From Micromonospora mirobrigensis (GTDB taxonomy: Bacteria > Actinomycetota > Actinomycetes > Mycobacteriales > Micromonosporaceae), in contig NZ_FMCX01000004.1 of assembly GCF_900091555.1 (NCBI RefSeq), positions 1 to 64,000 of the forward strand: a DNA stretch of 64,000 bases. Direction: 5' to 3'. The notes under the pieces were generated by a model. That model was not told the origin of the DNA, did no database searches, and saw only the letters and a program-made list of their open reading frames with translations. Shown here in pieces: positions 26,609 through 34,252 of this stretch; positions within the stretch are counted from its first letter, which is position 1, and each line of letters starts with the position of its first letter. Made by a program: the position numbers and the translations under genes.

Positions 26609-27360
26609 ACGAGCCTGCGGCTTCGACGCCGCCCGGGGCGGCGCGGTCTCAACCGCTGATGAGTATCGGCGAGGTGCTGGCTCAGTTGCGGGTGGATTTT
26701 CCGGATACCACCATTTCGAAGTTGCGGTTTCTCGAGGCCGAGGGTCTGGTGGAGCCGCAGCGGACGGCGGCGGGTTACCGGAAGTACAGCTGGGACGATG
26801 TGGCCCGGCTGCGGTTCGTGTTGGCTGCGCAGCGGGATCAGTATCTTCCGTTGCGGGTGATCCGGGACCAGCTGGCGCAGTGGGATGCCGGTGGTGCGTC
26901 GCCGGGTCGGCAGCGGCCGACGTTGGTGGCGGTGGGTCCCGATGGTGAGGTTCCGGGGCGTGGGTCGCAGGAGCCTGCCGAGTCGGCTCCGGTGCGGCTC
27001 TCGCGGGTGGATCTGATCGCGCGTAGTGGGGTCGCCGAGTCGACGTTGGTGGAGTTGGAGCGGCTCGGTGTGCTGGTGTCGGATCCGCCGGGTTGGTACG
27101 ACGGTGATGCGTTGATCATCGCGCGGGCGGTGGCGGGTCTGGCGGCGTACGGGTTGGAGCCGCGGCATCTGCGGGGTTACCGGACGGCGGCGGATCGGGA
27201 GGTCGGTCTGTTCGCGCAGTTGGTGGCGCCGTTGGTGCGGCAGTCGGATCCTGCGGCGCAGGCGCGGGCGGCGGAGACGGCGCGGGAGTTGGTGGCGTTG
27301 TCGCAGCAGTTGCATGCCGCGTTGGTGCGGGTGGGGTTGCGGTCGACGTTGGGCCGGTGA
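26605..27360 (+). CDS. ftsR: MerR-family regulator FtsR-like
   Basis: 251 residues. The MerR HTH is at about 19-90: MSIGEVLAQLRVDFPD, ISKLRFLEAEGLVEPQRTAA and GYRKYSWDDVARLRF; the C-terminal half has no ligand Cys. It corresponds by synteny and length to Rv1828/FtsR, an activator of ftsZ in corynebacteria. The GTG start overlaps the garA stop (GTGA). Confidence 0.85.
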   Translation: MNEPAASTPPGAARSQPLMSIGEVLAQLRVDFPDTTISKLRFLEAEGLVEPQRTAAGYRKYSWDDVARLRFVLAAQRDQYLPLRVIRDQLAQWDAGGASPGRQRPTLVAVGPDGEVPGRGSQEPAESAPVRLSRVDLIARSGVAESTLVELERLGVLVSDPPGWYDGDALIIARAVAGLAAYGLEPRHLRGYRTAADREVGLFAQLVAPLVRQSDPAAQARAAETARELVALSQQLHAALVRVGLRSTLGR

Positions 27361-27590
27361 GGTGTGGTGTCTACGGGCGTCGGTGGCTGGGGCTGCCGGC
27401 GCCCGTCGCGTGTGTGGTGGGCGGGGCGGGCGGTGAGAGATCTGTTCCGGGAAGCGTGTCGTAGGCTTGCCGGGGTAACCCCTTTCCGGCGGCGCGTGGT
27501 GCAGGTGAGCGCATGGGACGACCGTGTCGCGGTCCGTGTACCGTGCAGGGAAGGGCGCGGTGCGTAGGCGACGACGACACGGAGGCGGCG

Positions 27591-28055
27591 GTGCGCGAGC
27601 TGAGCGTGGTCGGAGTTCGGGTGGAGCTGCCCAGCAACCAGCCGATCGTCCTGCTGCGGGAGGTCGAGGGGGACCGCTATCTGCCGATCTGGATCGGCGC
27701 GGTCGAGGCGACGGCGATTGCCTATGAGCAGCAGGGTGTGAAGCCGGCGCGTCCGTTGACTCATGACCTTCTGCGGGATGTGTTGGTGGCGTTGGGTGCG
27801 CCGTTGCGGGCGGTGGAGATCACCGAGTTGAAGGAGAACGTCTTCTACGCTGATCTGTTGCTCGGGGACGGGGTGCGGGTGTCGGCCCGGCCGAGTGATT
27901 CGATCGCGTTGGCGTTGCGGGTCGGTGCTCCCATTCGTTGTGCGGAGCAGGTCCTCAGCGAGGCGGGGATCGTGATTCCCGATGAGCAGGAGGACGAGGT
28001 CGAGAAGTTCCGGGAGTTCCTGGAGCAGGTGCGGCCGGAGGATTTCGCGGGTTGA
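27591..28055 (+). CDS. bifunctional nuclease (DUF151) family protein
   Basis: 154 residues: VRELSVVGVRVELPSNQPIV, LPIWIGAVEATAIAYE, RPLTHDLLRDVLVALG and ARPSDSIALALRVGAPI are conserved blocks of the DUF151/BFN family. Members show RNase/DNase activity in plants; the bacterial role is unclear. Same position as Rv1829. GGAGG lies 5 nt before the GTG. Upstream TAGGCT (about 27463) and a GGGGTAACCCC palindrome may be the promoter region. Confidence 0.85.
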   Translation: MRELSVVGVRVELPSNQPIVLLREVEGDRYLPIWIGAVEATAIAYEQQGVKPARPLTHDLLRDVLVALGAPLRAVEITELKENVFYADLLLGDGVRVSARPSDSIALALRVGAPIRCAEQVLSEAGIVIPDEQEDEVEKFREFLEQVRPEDFAG

Positions 28056-28263
28056 TCCGGTGGCCCGGGTGGTGGTGGGCCGGTTCGGGTTGGTCGTCAC
28101 TTGCCGTGACCGTGGGTGTGCCGGTGCGGTTGGTGATCTTCGCGGCGGCGTGTCGCGACGGTTCCTGCGTGGTATCCCTTCCACGGCGCTATAGGGTTGC
28201 CGTGTCGAGGGGCGCGCGTCGCGGGAAACGGCGTGTCGCCGCACGGGCGGGGAGGTTGTCCGG

Positions 28264-28845
28264 ATGCATGAGCCGCGAGATCCCGATCCGGGTACGCAGC
28301 AGCAGGGTGCGGGGTTGGTCCCGCCGGGGTCGGCAACCGATGGTGACGGTTCGGTGGGGTACCGGGGTGTGACGGCGTGTCACGCGGTGGGTATCAGTTA
28401 CCGGCAGTTGGACTACTGGGCGCGTACGTCGTTGGTGGTGCCGAGTGTCCGGGACGCGTCGGGTTCGGGGACCCAGCGGTTGTACTCGTTCCGCGACCTG
28501 GTGGTGTTGAAGGTTGTGAAGCGGTTGTTGGATGCCGGGGTGTCGTTGCAGAACATCCGTAAGGCGATCGAGGCGTTGCGGTCGCGTGGGGTGGAGGATC
28601 TGGCGGGCATCACGTTGATCTCCGACGGGACGACGGTGTACGAGTGCCGGTCGCCGGAGGAGGTGGTGGACCTGTTGCAGGGTGGGCAGGGCGTCTTCGG
28701 CATCGCGATCGGTGGTGCGTTCAAGGAGATCCAGGGTTCGTTGTCGCATCTGCCGGCTGAGCCGGCTGCGGCGGAGCCGGTGGTGGGTGTGGAGCCGGTG
28801 GGTGACGAGCTGGCGGCGCGGCGGGCGCGGCGTCGGGCTGGTTGA
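28264..28845 (+). CDS. MerR-family transcriptional regulator (Rv1830-like)
   Basis: 193 residues. HTH at about 33-105: VGISYRQLDYWARTSLVVPS and TQRLYSFRDLVVLKVVKRLL, then DAGVSLQNIRKAIEALRSRG. Conserved next to the DUF151 gene in actinobacteria. GGGAGG 8 nt before the ATG. A perfect hairpin follows the stop. This is the last gene of the conserved block before the order departs from that of mycobacteria. Confidence 0.87.
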   Translation: MHEPRDPDPGTQQQGAGLVPPGSATDGDGSVGYRGVTACHAVGISYRQLDYWARTSLVVPSVRDASGSGTQRLYSFRDLVVLKVVKRLLDAGVSLQNIRKAIEALRSRGVEDLAGITLISDGTTVYECRSPEEVVDLLQGGQGVFGIAIGGAFKEIQGSLSHLPAEPAAAEPVVGVEPVGDELAARRARRRAG

Positions 28846-28860
28846 TCGGGGTTTTTCTGG

Positions 28861-28887
28861 GTGCCGCGGTCCGGTGGGCCGCGGCAC
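28861..28887 (+). terminator. hairpin terminator after the MerR gene
   Basis: Perfect 9-bp stem GTGCCGCGG with CCGCGGCAC and a 9-nt loop (28870-28878), 15 bp after the stop codon. It separates the conserved block from the nitric oxide synthase operon. Confidence 0.75.
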
Positions 28888-28945
28888 TGTCGTGTGGGCG
28901 GGCCGGTGTCGTCTCTTATGGACGCTCCGGGGTGGATTTGGCTTG

Positions 28946-28976
28946 TTGACAGTTTTCCTGTGGACAGGAATCCTGT
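28946..28976 (+). promoter_or_regulatory. candidate promoter/operator of the nitric oxide synthase operon
   Basis: TTGACA at 28946-28951 is a perfect -35 hexamer; 17 nt later AATCCT (28969-28974) is a poor -10. A 13-nt palindrome ACAGGA-A-TCCTGT (28964-28976) covers the -10 position, so a repressor could act there. The regulator is unknown; an NO- or redox-sensing factor would fit the genes but is not shown. Confidence 0.4.
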
Positions 28977-29101
28977 GCTGGGTGATCACCACTGAGAGCG
29001 GATTGTCACTGTGAGTGACGGTCAGGTAGGTGGTGGGGCCGAGTTGGGGACGGCGTGGCAGTCGCGCCGCCGCCTGCCTGAGGACGGGGAAACGAGCCGA
29101 A

Positions 29102-30397
29102 GTGCACACTGACCACCCTGTCGGCCTGCGTCCCGTGAGGGCCGGCAGCGCCGTCGCAGACCATTCCACGATGACCTGTCCGGTGACCGGAGCGGTGACC
29201 CCGCAGGACCCGGCGGTCGAGGTCGAGGTGGCGCCGGGCGCCGGCGGGGACGTCGCCGCGGAGGCCGAGGAGTTCCTGGGCCTGTTCCACGCCGAGCGGA
29301 AGCTGCCGGGTCTGGCGCAGCGGTTGGAGGAGGTCGGCGAGGAGATCGCGCTGACCGGGTCGTACCGGCACACCCGCGAGGAGTTGGCGTACGGGGCGAA
29401 GGTGGCCTGGCGTAACTCGGTGCGCTGTGTGGGGCGGGTGCGGTGGGCGGGTCTGAAGGTCCGCGACCGGCGGCATGTCACCTCGGCGGCGGGGATCGCC
29501 AAGGAGTTGGCGGCGCACCTGGCGACCGGGGACAACGGTGGGCGGATCCAGTCGGTGATGACGGTGTTCGCGCCGGACCGGCCGGGGGTGGGTCCGCGGG
29601 CGCGGATCTGGAACGACCAGCTGATCCGGTACTGCGGTCACCGGCAGCCCGACGGTTCGGTGCTGGGTGATCCGGTGCAGGTGGGGATGACGGAGGCGGC
29701 GCTGCGGTTGGGGTGGCGGCCGCCGCCGGTGCCGGGGCGCTTCGATCCGTTGCCGTGGGTGATCGAGACGGCCACGGAGGACCCGGCGGTGGTGGAGGTG
29801 CCGCGTGAGCTGGTGCGGGAGGTGGCGCTGTCGCATCCGGACCATCCGTGGTTCGCGGATCTGATGCTGCGCTGGCACGCCCTGCCGGTGATCAGCAACA
29901 TGCGGCTGCGAATCGGTGGGGTGGACTACAGCTGCGCGCCGTTCAACGGTCACTACCTGTCCGACGAGATCGGGACCCGCAACATGGGCGACGCCGACCG
30001 GTACGACCAGTTGCGGGTGGTGGCGGCGGCGTTGGGGTTGGACACCGGCCGGGAGGACAACCTGTGGCGGGAGCACGCCGTGCTGGTCATCAACCAGGCG
30101 GTGCTGCACTCGTTCAGGCTGGCCGGGGTGCGGGTGTCGGACCCGCACACCGAGTCGGAGCTGTTCATGAAGTTCTGCGGGCAGGAGGAGAAGGCGGGCC
30201 GTCCGGTGTACGGGGACTGGTCGTGGCTCAACGGCAGCGTGGGGTGGGCGGCGTTGCACGCGGTGCATCACCGCTACTACGACACCCGGGTGCCGAACCC
30301 GAACCTGTGGCAGGGGGACCGCGCCTACGACCCCGAGGGCGGGATGGGGTTGACTCTTCGGGAGCGTCACGCGATCGCCCGTAAGCAGGAGGACTGA
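29102..30397 (+). CDS. nos: nitric oxide synthase oxygenase
   Basis: 431 residues from the GTG at 29102 (an ATG at 29171 would give 408). The haem-thiolate Cys is Cys109 in VAWRNSVRCVGRVRW, the NOS signature; ALPVISNMRLRIGGVDYSCAPFNGHY holds the substrate-binding region and VINQAVLHSFRLAGV the pterin/dimer region. Like other bacterial NOS it has no reductase domain. It oxidises arginine to citrulline and NO. The flavohaemoglobin gene starts 3 bp after the stop, and TTGACA lies about 150 bp upstream. Confidence 0.92.
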   Translation: MHTDHPVGLRPVRAGSAVADHSTMTCPVTGAVTPQDPAVEVEVAPGAGGDVAAEAEEFLGLFHAERKLPGLAQRLEEVGEEIALTGSYRHTREELAYGAKVAWRNSVRCVGRVRWAGLKVRDRRHVTSAAGIAKELAAHLATGDNGGRIQSVMTVFAPDRPGVGPRARIWNDQLIRYCGHRQPDGSVLGDPVQVGMTEAALRLGWRPPPVPGRFDPLPWVIETATEDPAVVEVPRELVREVALSHPDHPWFADLMLRWHALPVISNMRLRIGGVDYSCAPFNGHYLSDEIGTRNMGDADRYDQLRVVAAALGLDTGREDNLWREHAVLVINQAVLHSFRLAGVRVSDPHTESELFMKFCGQEEKAGRPVYGDWSWLNGSVGWAALHAVHHRYYDTRVPNPNLWQGDRAYDPEGGMGLTLRERHAIARKQED

Positions 30398-30399
30398 CG

Positions 30400-31629
30400 A
30401 TGGACAGCGCGGCCCTGCGGCAGAGTTGGAGCCAGTTCTCCGCCGCCGGCGCGGAAGCGTCGAAGTACTTCTACGCGACGTTGTTCGTGGTCGCTCCGGA
30501 GACCCGTTCGATGTTCCCGACGAACATGCAGTACCAGGAGGACAAGCTCCTCAAGGCGTTGGGGCACATCATCACCAATCTGGACGATCCCGGCGCGTTG
30601 ACGGCGTTCGCGCACCGGTTGGGCGCCGACCACCGGCGGTTCCACGGGCAGGACCAGCGGGGCCGGCACGTGGCGATGGGGGAGCGGCACTACATCTGGG
30701 TGGGTCAGGCGTTGCTGGCCACCCTGGAGCGGTTCCTCGGCCCGTACTGGACGCCGTCGTTGAAGGCGGAGTGGGCGGCGGCGTACGAGGTGGTGGCGAA
30801 GTTGATGCTCACCGGCGCGGCCGAGGCGGAGCGCACGTCACCGCCGTACTGGGAGGCCGACGTGCTGGGGGTGGAGCGGCGCCGCTCCGACGTGGCGGTG
30901 TTCACGGTGCGTCCGAACTACCTGTGCAACTACCTGCCGGGGCAGTCGCTGCCGGTGCAGGTGCCGGAGCTGCGCACGTGGCGGTACCTGTCGCCGGCGA
31001 ACGCGCCGCGCGCGGACGGCACCATCGACTTCCACGTCCGGGCCACCGGACGGTTCTCCACCCACCTGGTGCGCAAGTTGCGGGCCGGGGACCGGCTGCT
31101 GCTGGGTCATCCGGTGGGCACGGCGCTGTCGTCGTACGACAGGTCGCCGCAGTTGCCGTTGCTGCTGGTGGCCGGGGGTACGGGGCTGGCGCCGTTGCGG
31201 GCGGTGGTGGAGGCGTTGCAGCAGGGCTCGGGGCGGCGTACGACCCTGGTGGTGGGGGGTCGCACCCCGGACGACCTGTACGACGACCAGGCGTTGGCGC
31301 AGTTGGCGTCGATGCCGCCGGCGCAGGCGTGGCAGAACGGCGCGGCGGGTTGGCTGCGGTACGTGCCCACGGTGGAGACCGGGTGGGGTTGGCAGGGCGC
31401 CATCGGCAAGGCGGGGGACACGGCGGTGCGGCTGGGCCCGTGGACGGACACGGAGATCCTGGTGTGCGGCAGCCCGGAGATGACCCGGGAGACGATCACG
31501 ATACTGGCGCGGTCGGGTGTGCAGCCTGAGCAGATCCTGACGGAGAGCTACGATCACTCCCTCTACCCGCCCCTCGCCGAGGCCGGCGCCGCTGCCCCGC
31601 GCGACTTCAGTTGGACAGGTGCCCGATGA
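30400..31629 (+). CDS. flavohaemoglobin-type protein (globin + FAD/NAD(P) reductase)
   Basis: 409 residues. The globin domain (about 1-150) has FYATLFVVAPETRSMFP and FAHRLGADHRRFHG, with His78 as the likely proximal haem ligand. The reductase half has WRYLSPANAP for FAD and VAGGTGLAPLRAV for NAD(P)H, ending VCGSPEMTRETI. Flavohaemoglobins convert NO to nitrate using NAD(P)H. Being 3 bp downstream of nos, it could detoxify the product or serve as electron donor to the NOS oxygenase; both are inferences. The next gene overlaps it by ATGA. Confidence 0.88.
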   Translation: MDSAALRQSWSQFSAAGAEASKYFYATLFVVAPETRSMFPTNMQYQEDKLLKALGHIITNLDDPGALTAFAHRLGADHRRFHGQDQRGRHVAMGERHYIWVGQALLATLERFLGPYWTPSLKAEWAAAYEVVAKLMLTGAAEAERTSPPYWEADVLGVERRRSDVAVFTVRPNYLCNYLPGQSLPVQVPELRTWRYLSPANAPRADGTIDFHVRATGRFSTHLVRKLRAGDRLLLGHPVGTALSSYDRSPQLPLLLVAGGTGLAPLRAVVEALQQGSGRRTTLVVGGRTPDDLYDDQALAQLASMPPAQAWQNGAAGWLRYVPTVETGWGWQGAIGKAGDTAVRLGPWTDTEILVCGSPEMTRETITILARSGVQPEQILTESYDHSLYPPLAEAGAAAPRDFSWTGAR

Positions 31630-32333
31630 GCATCGACCATCACTCCGACCATCGGATCAGCATGCCCGGTCTGGTGGACCAGGGTGAGACGGCCCGCGCG
31701 CTGGCCATGTTGGAGGCCCGCCGGTTCCGGGGCAGTCACTGGTTGGCCGCGGAGGAGGTCACCGAGGTCGTCCGGTCCGCCGACGACCGGATCTCGTTGC
31801 TGGCCGCGGAGCTGGAGCGGCAGAAGCGGGAGAACCAGGGCCTGCTGAGCCAGGTGGAGATGTTGCGGCACGGCACCCTGCCGTCGAACGCCGCGCCGTC
31901 GGGTCCGGACCCGATGACGGTGGAGTTGGCGATGCGGGCGCAGGACGAGGCGAACCGCACCATCGGTGAGGCCAGCGCGGAGGGCGCGGAGATCATCTCC
32001 GACGCGCGGCGGCAGGCCGACGAGATCTTGGCCGAGGCGCACCGGCGGGCCGGTGAGATGAGTGCCCCGGCGTCCAACGGGCTGCTGGGCGGTGGGGTGT
32101 TGGGCGGGTCGGGTCCGCTGCCGCCGGTGGGCGGTCCGGGGGTCCACGAGTTGCAGCGCAAGTTGCAGCAGTTGGAGGAGCGGCACGCGGCGGCGCTGGC
32201 CGCGGTGGCGGCCGCCCAGCAGCAGTTGGACCGCTGGCAGCAGTACCTCAGCGCCCAGTCGGACCAGTTGCGCGCGGACGCCGCGGCGGCCGGTGGCGCG
32301 GCGGCGCAGCTGCGCGGTGTCCTCGGCGGCTGA
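31626..32333 (+). CDS. DivIVA-like coiled-coil protein
   Basis: 235 residues. An N-terminal segment (about 20-60) with ARALAMLEARRFRGSHWLAA then EEVTEVV resembles DivIVA/Wag31 or SepIVA-type lipid-binding starts. Coiled coils follow at about 55-80, 100-140 (RAQDEANRTIGEASAEGAEI) and 180-225, around a Gly/Pro-rich linker. The ATG overlaps the flavohaemoglobin stop (ATGA), so a cell-pole/division-type protein is co-translated with NO metabolism genes. Function inferred from coiled-coil pattern only. Confidence 0.7.
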   Translation: MSIDHHSDHRISMPGLVDQGETARALAMLEARRFRGSHWLAAEEVTEVVRSADDRISLLAAELERQKRENQGLLSQVEMLRHGTLPSNAAPSGPDPMTVELAMRAQDEANRTIGEASAEGAEIISDARRQADEILAEAHRRAGEMSAPASNGLLGGGVLGGSGPLPPVGGPGVHELQRKLQQLEERHAAALAAVAAAQQQLDRWQQYLSAQSDQLRADAAAAGGAAAQLRGVLGG

Positions 32334-32369
32334 CGCCGACCTGCTCAGCGGCCCCGCCGGGCGGCGGGT

Positions 32370-33029
32370 TCAGGGCGTGTCGACGGCGGCGACGGCGTCG
32401 GCGATCGGGGTGTCACCGTCGGTGAGTTCCAGGACGGCGCCGGCGGTGCCCGGGTGCTGCAGGAGGGCGACGAGGACCCGGGCTACGTCGGTGCGGGTGA
32501 CCGCGCCGGGCGGCACGTGCGGGGCGAGGGTGATCCGGCCGGTGGGCGGGTCGTCGGTCAGCCGGCCGGGGCGCAGGACGGTCGCGTCGAGGTCCCGGCC
32601 GCGGATGTCGTCCTCGGCGGCCTTCTTGGCCGCCAGGTACGCCGCCCACACCTCGTCGGTGCCGGCGGCCGGTGGCTGGTCCACCCCCATGGAGGAGACC
32701 AGCAGGTAGCGGCGTACCCCGGCGGCCTGGGCGGCGTCGGCGAGCAGCACGGCGGCGGCCCGGTCGACGGTGTCCTTGCGGGCGGCGCCGCTGCCCGGGC
32801 CGGCGCCGGCGGCGAAGACCACCGCGTCGGCGCCGGACAGGTGCCCGGCGACCTCCTCGACGCCGGCGCGTTCCAGGTCGCAGGCGACGGGCAGGGCGCC
32901 GGCGGCGCGCAGCGCCGCGGCGTGGTCGAGGTTGCGGATCAGGCCGACGGCGGTGGCGCCCCGGCCGGTGAGTTCCCGTTCCAGCAGCCGGGCGATCTTG
33001 CCGTGGCCTCCGGCGATGACGACACGCAT
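32370..33029 (-). CDS. NAD(P)H-binding atypical SDR protein
   Basis: 219 residues. The nucleotide-binding turn is VVIAGGHGKIARLLERELTG (GxxGxxA); AVVFAAGAGPGSG and YLLVSSMGVDQPP are typical for the NmrA-like/atypical SDR group, which lacks the usual catalytic YxxxK. May act as a redox sensor or reductase; substrate unknown. TAGGTT lies 6 nt before the ATG (leaderless). Confidence 0.8.
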   Translation of the reverse strand: MRVVIAGGHGKIARLLERELTGRGATAVGLIRNLDHAAALRAAGALPVACDLERAGVEEVAGHLSGADAVVFAAGAGPGSGAARKDTVDRAAAVLLADAAQAAGVRRYLLVSSMGVDQPPAAGTDEVWAAYLAAKKAAEDDIRGRDLDATVLRPGRLTDDPPTGRITLAPHVPPGAVTRTDVARVLVALLQHPGTAGAVLELTDGDTPIADAVAAVDTP

Positions 33030-33134
33030 ACCTGCAACCTAGTGCCGCGGGCGGGCCGGCGGGGCCGGTCGGCGGCGACGAGGGTCACCGGTGTGCGGTC
33101 GCCGAGCGGGGGTGGCGCGAGGCAGCATGGACGG

Positions 33135-34022
33135 GTGAGCGAGACGATCGACGCCCTGCACCGTCTGGTGGCCGCCGGTGGTGTGGTGGTGCTCAGCGGG
33201 GCGGGCCTGTCCACCGAGTCGGGCATCCCCGACTACCGGGGGCCCAGCGGCGCGGCCCGCCGGCACACCCCCATGACGTACCAGACGTTCACCGGTGATC
33301 CGGTGGCGCGGCGCCGCTACTGGGCGCGCAGCCACCTGGGGTGGCGCACGATCGCCCGGGCGGCGCCCAACGACGGGCACCGGGCGGTGGCCCGGCTCCA
33401 GGCCGCCGGGCTGGTCGACGCGGTGATCACCCAGAACGTCGACGGGTTGCACACCGCGGCGGGCAGCACGCCGGTGGTGGAGCTGCACGGGCGCCTCGAC
33501 GAGGTGATCTGTCTGGACTGCGGCAACCGCACGTCCCGCGACGAGCTGGACCGGCGGCTGCGGGAGGCCAACCCCGACTTCGACGTGGCCGCGGTGACGG
33601 TCAACCCGGACGGGGATGTGGACCTCGACGACGGGCAGGTGGCCGGGTTCCGGACGGTCGACTGCACGTTCTGTGGCACCGGGATGCTCAAGCCGGATGT
33701 GGTGTTCTTCGGCGAGACGGTGCCCGCGGCGCGGGTGTCGCGGTGTTTCGACCTGGTCGGCGGGGCGCGGGCGCTGCTGGTGCTCGGGTCGTCGTTGACG
33801 GTGATGTCGGGGCGGCGGTTCGTGTTGGCGGCGGCGAGGCAGAACATCCCGGTGGCGATCGTCAACCAGGGCCCGACCCGCGGCGACGGCCACGCGACGC
33901 TGCGGGTGGACGCCCCGCTGGGTGCGCTGCTGGGCGGGTTGGCCGGCGCGCTCGCCCCGCGGGTGAGCGCGGACGCCGGCGCGGGTGCGGTGCCCGCCGC
34001 GGCGAGCCCGGTGGCGGGCTGA
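33135..34022 (+). CDS. Sir2-family NAD-dependent protein deacylase
   Basis: 295 residues. [16 protein letters not shown] (NAD site), TQNVDGLH with the following [15 protein letters not shown] (catalytic His), and zinc cysteines in CLDCGN and [19 protein letters not shown] are all present. It removes acyl groups from lysines with NAD+. No Shine-Dalgarno is evident; the GTG start gives the complete fold. The glycine riboswitch and gcvP follow. Confidence 0.9.
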   Translation: MSETIDALHRLVAAGGVVVLSGAGLSTESGIPDYRGPSGAARRHTPMTYQTFTGDPVARRRYWARSHLGWRTIARAAPNDGHRAVARLQAAGLVDAVITQNVDGLHTAAGSTPVVELHGRLDEVICLDCGNRTSRDELDRRLREANPDFDVAAVTVNPDGDVDLDDGQVAGFRTVDCTFCGTGMLKPDVVFFGETVPAARVSRCFDLVGGARALLVLGSSLTVMSGRRFVLAAARQNIPVAIVNQGPTRGDGHATLRVDAPLGALLGGLAGALAPRVSADAGAGAVPAAASPVAG

Positions 34023-34082
34023 GCCGGGGTAGGACATCTGCGCGAAACGTGGGCGCTGGTAGCGTTGACCATGCCGGTACCA

Positions 34083-34174
34083 CCCACGTGGGAGAGATCG
34101 CCCGGAAACCATCCGGGCGGCGCCGAAGGGGCAGATTCCTCCCCGGAACCTCTCAGGCAAAAGGACCTCGTGGG
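34083..34174 (+). promoter_or_regulatory. glycine riboswitch (single aptamer) upstream of gcvP
   Basis: P1 pairs CCCACG (34083-34088) with CGTGGG (34169-34174). Inside are the conserved blocks GGAGAGA, GGCGCCGAAGGGGCA and CCTCTCAGGCAAAAGGAC of the gcvT/glycine aptamer. Only one aptamer is seen. Between it and the gcvP start a second hairpin (GGGGGAGG with CCTCGCCCCC, about 34206-34235) ends just before the Shine-Dalgarno and probably forms the expression platform. TAGCGT at about 34060 is a possible -10. Glycine should switch gcvP on. Confidence 0.93.
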
Positions 34175-34252
34175 CAGGCGCTGTGGAGCGCGTCACGCGT
34201 GACTCAGGGGGAGGCCGACCCGTCGACCTCGCCCCCGCAAGGAGCGCAGCGC

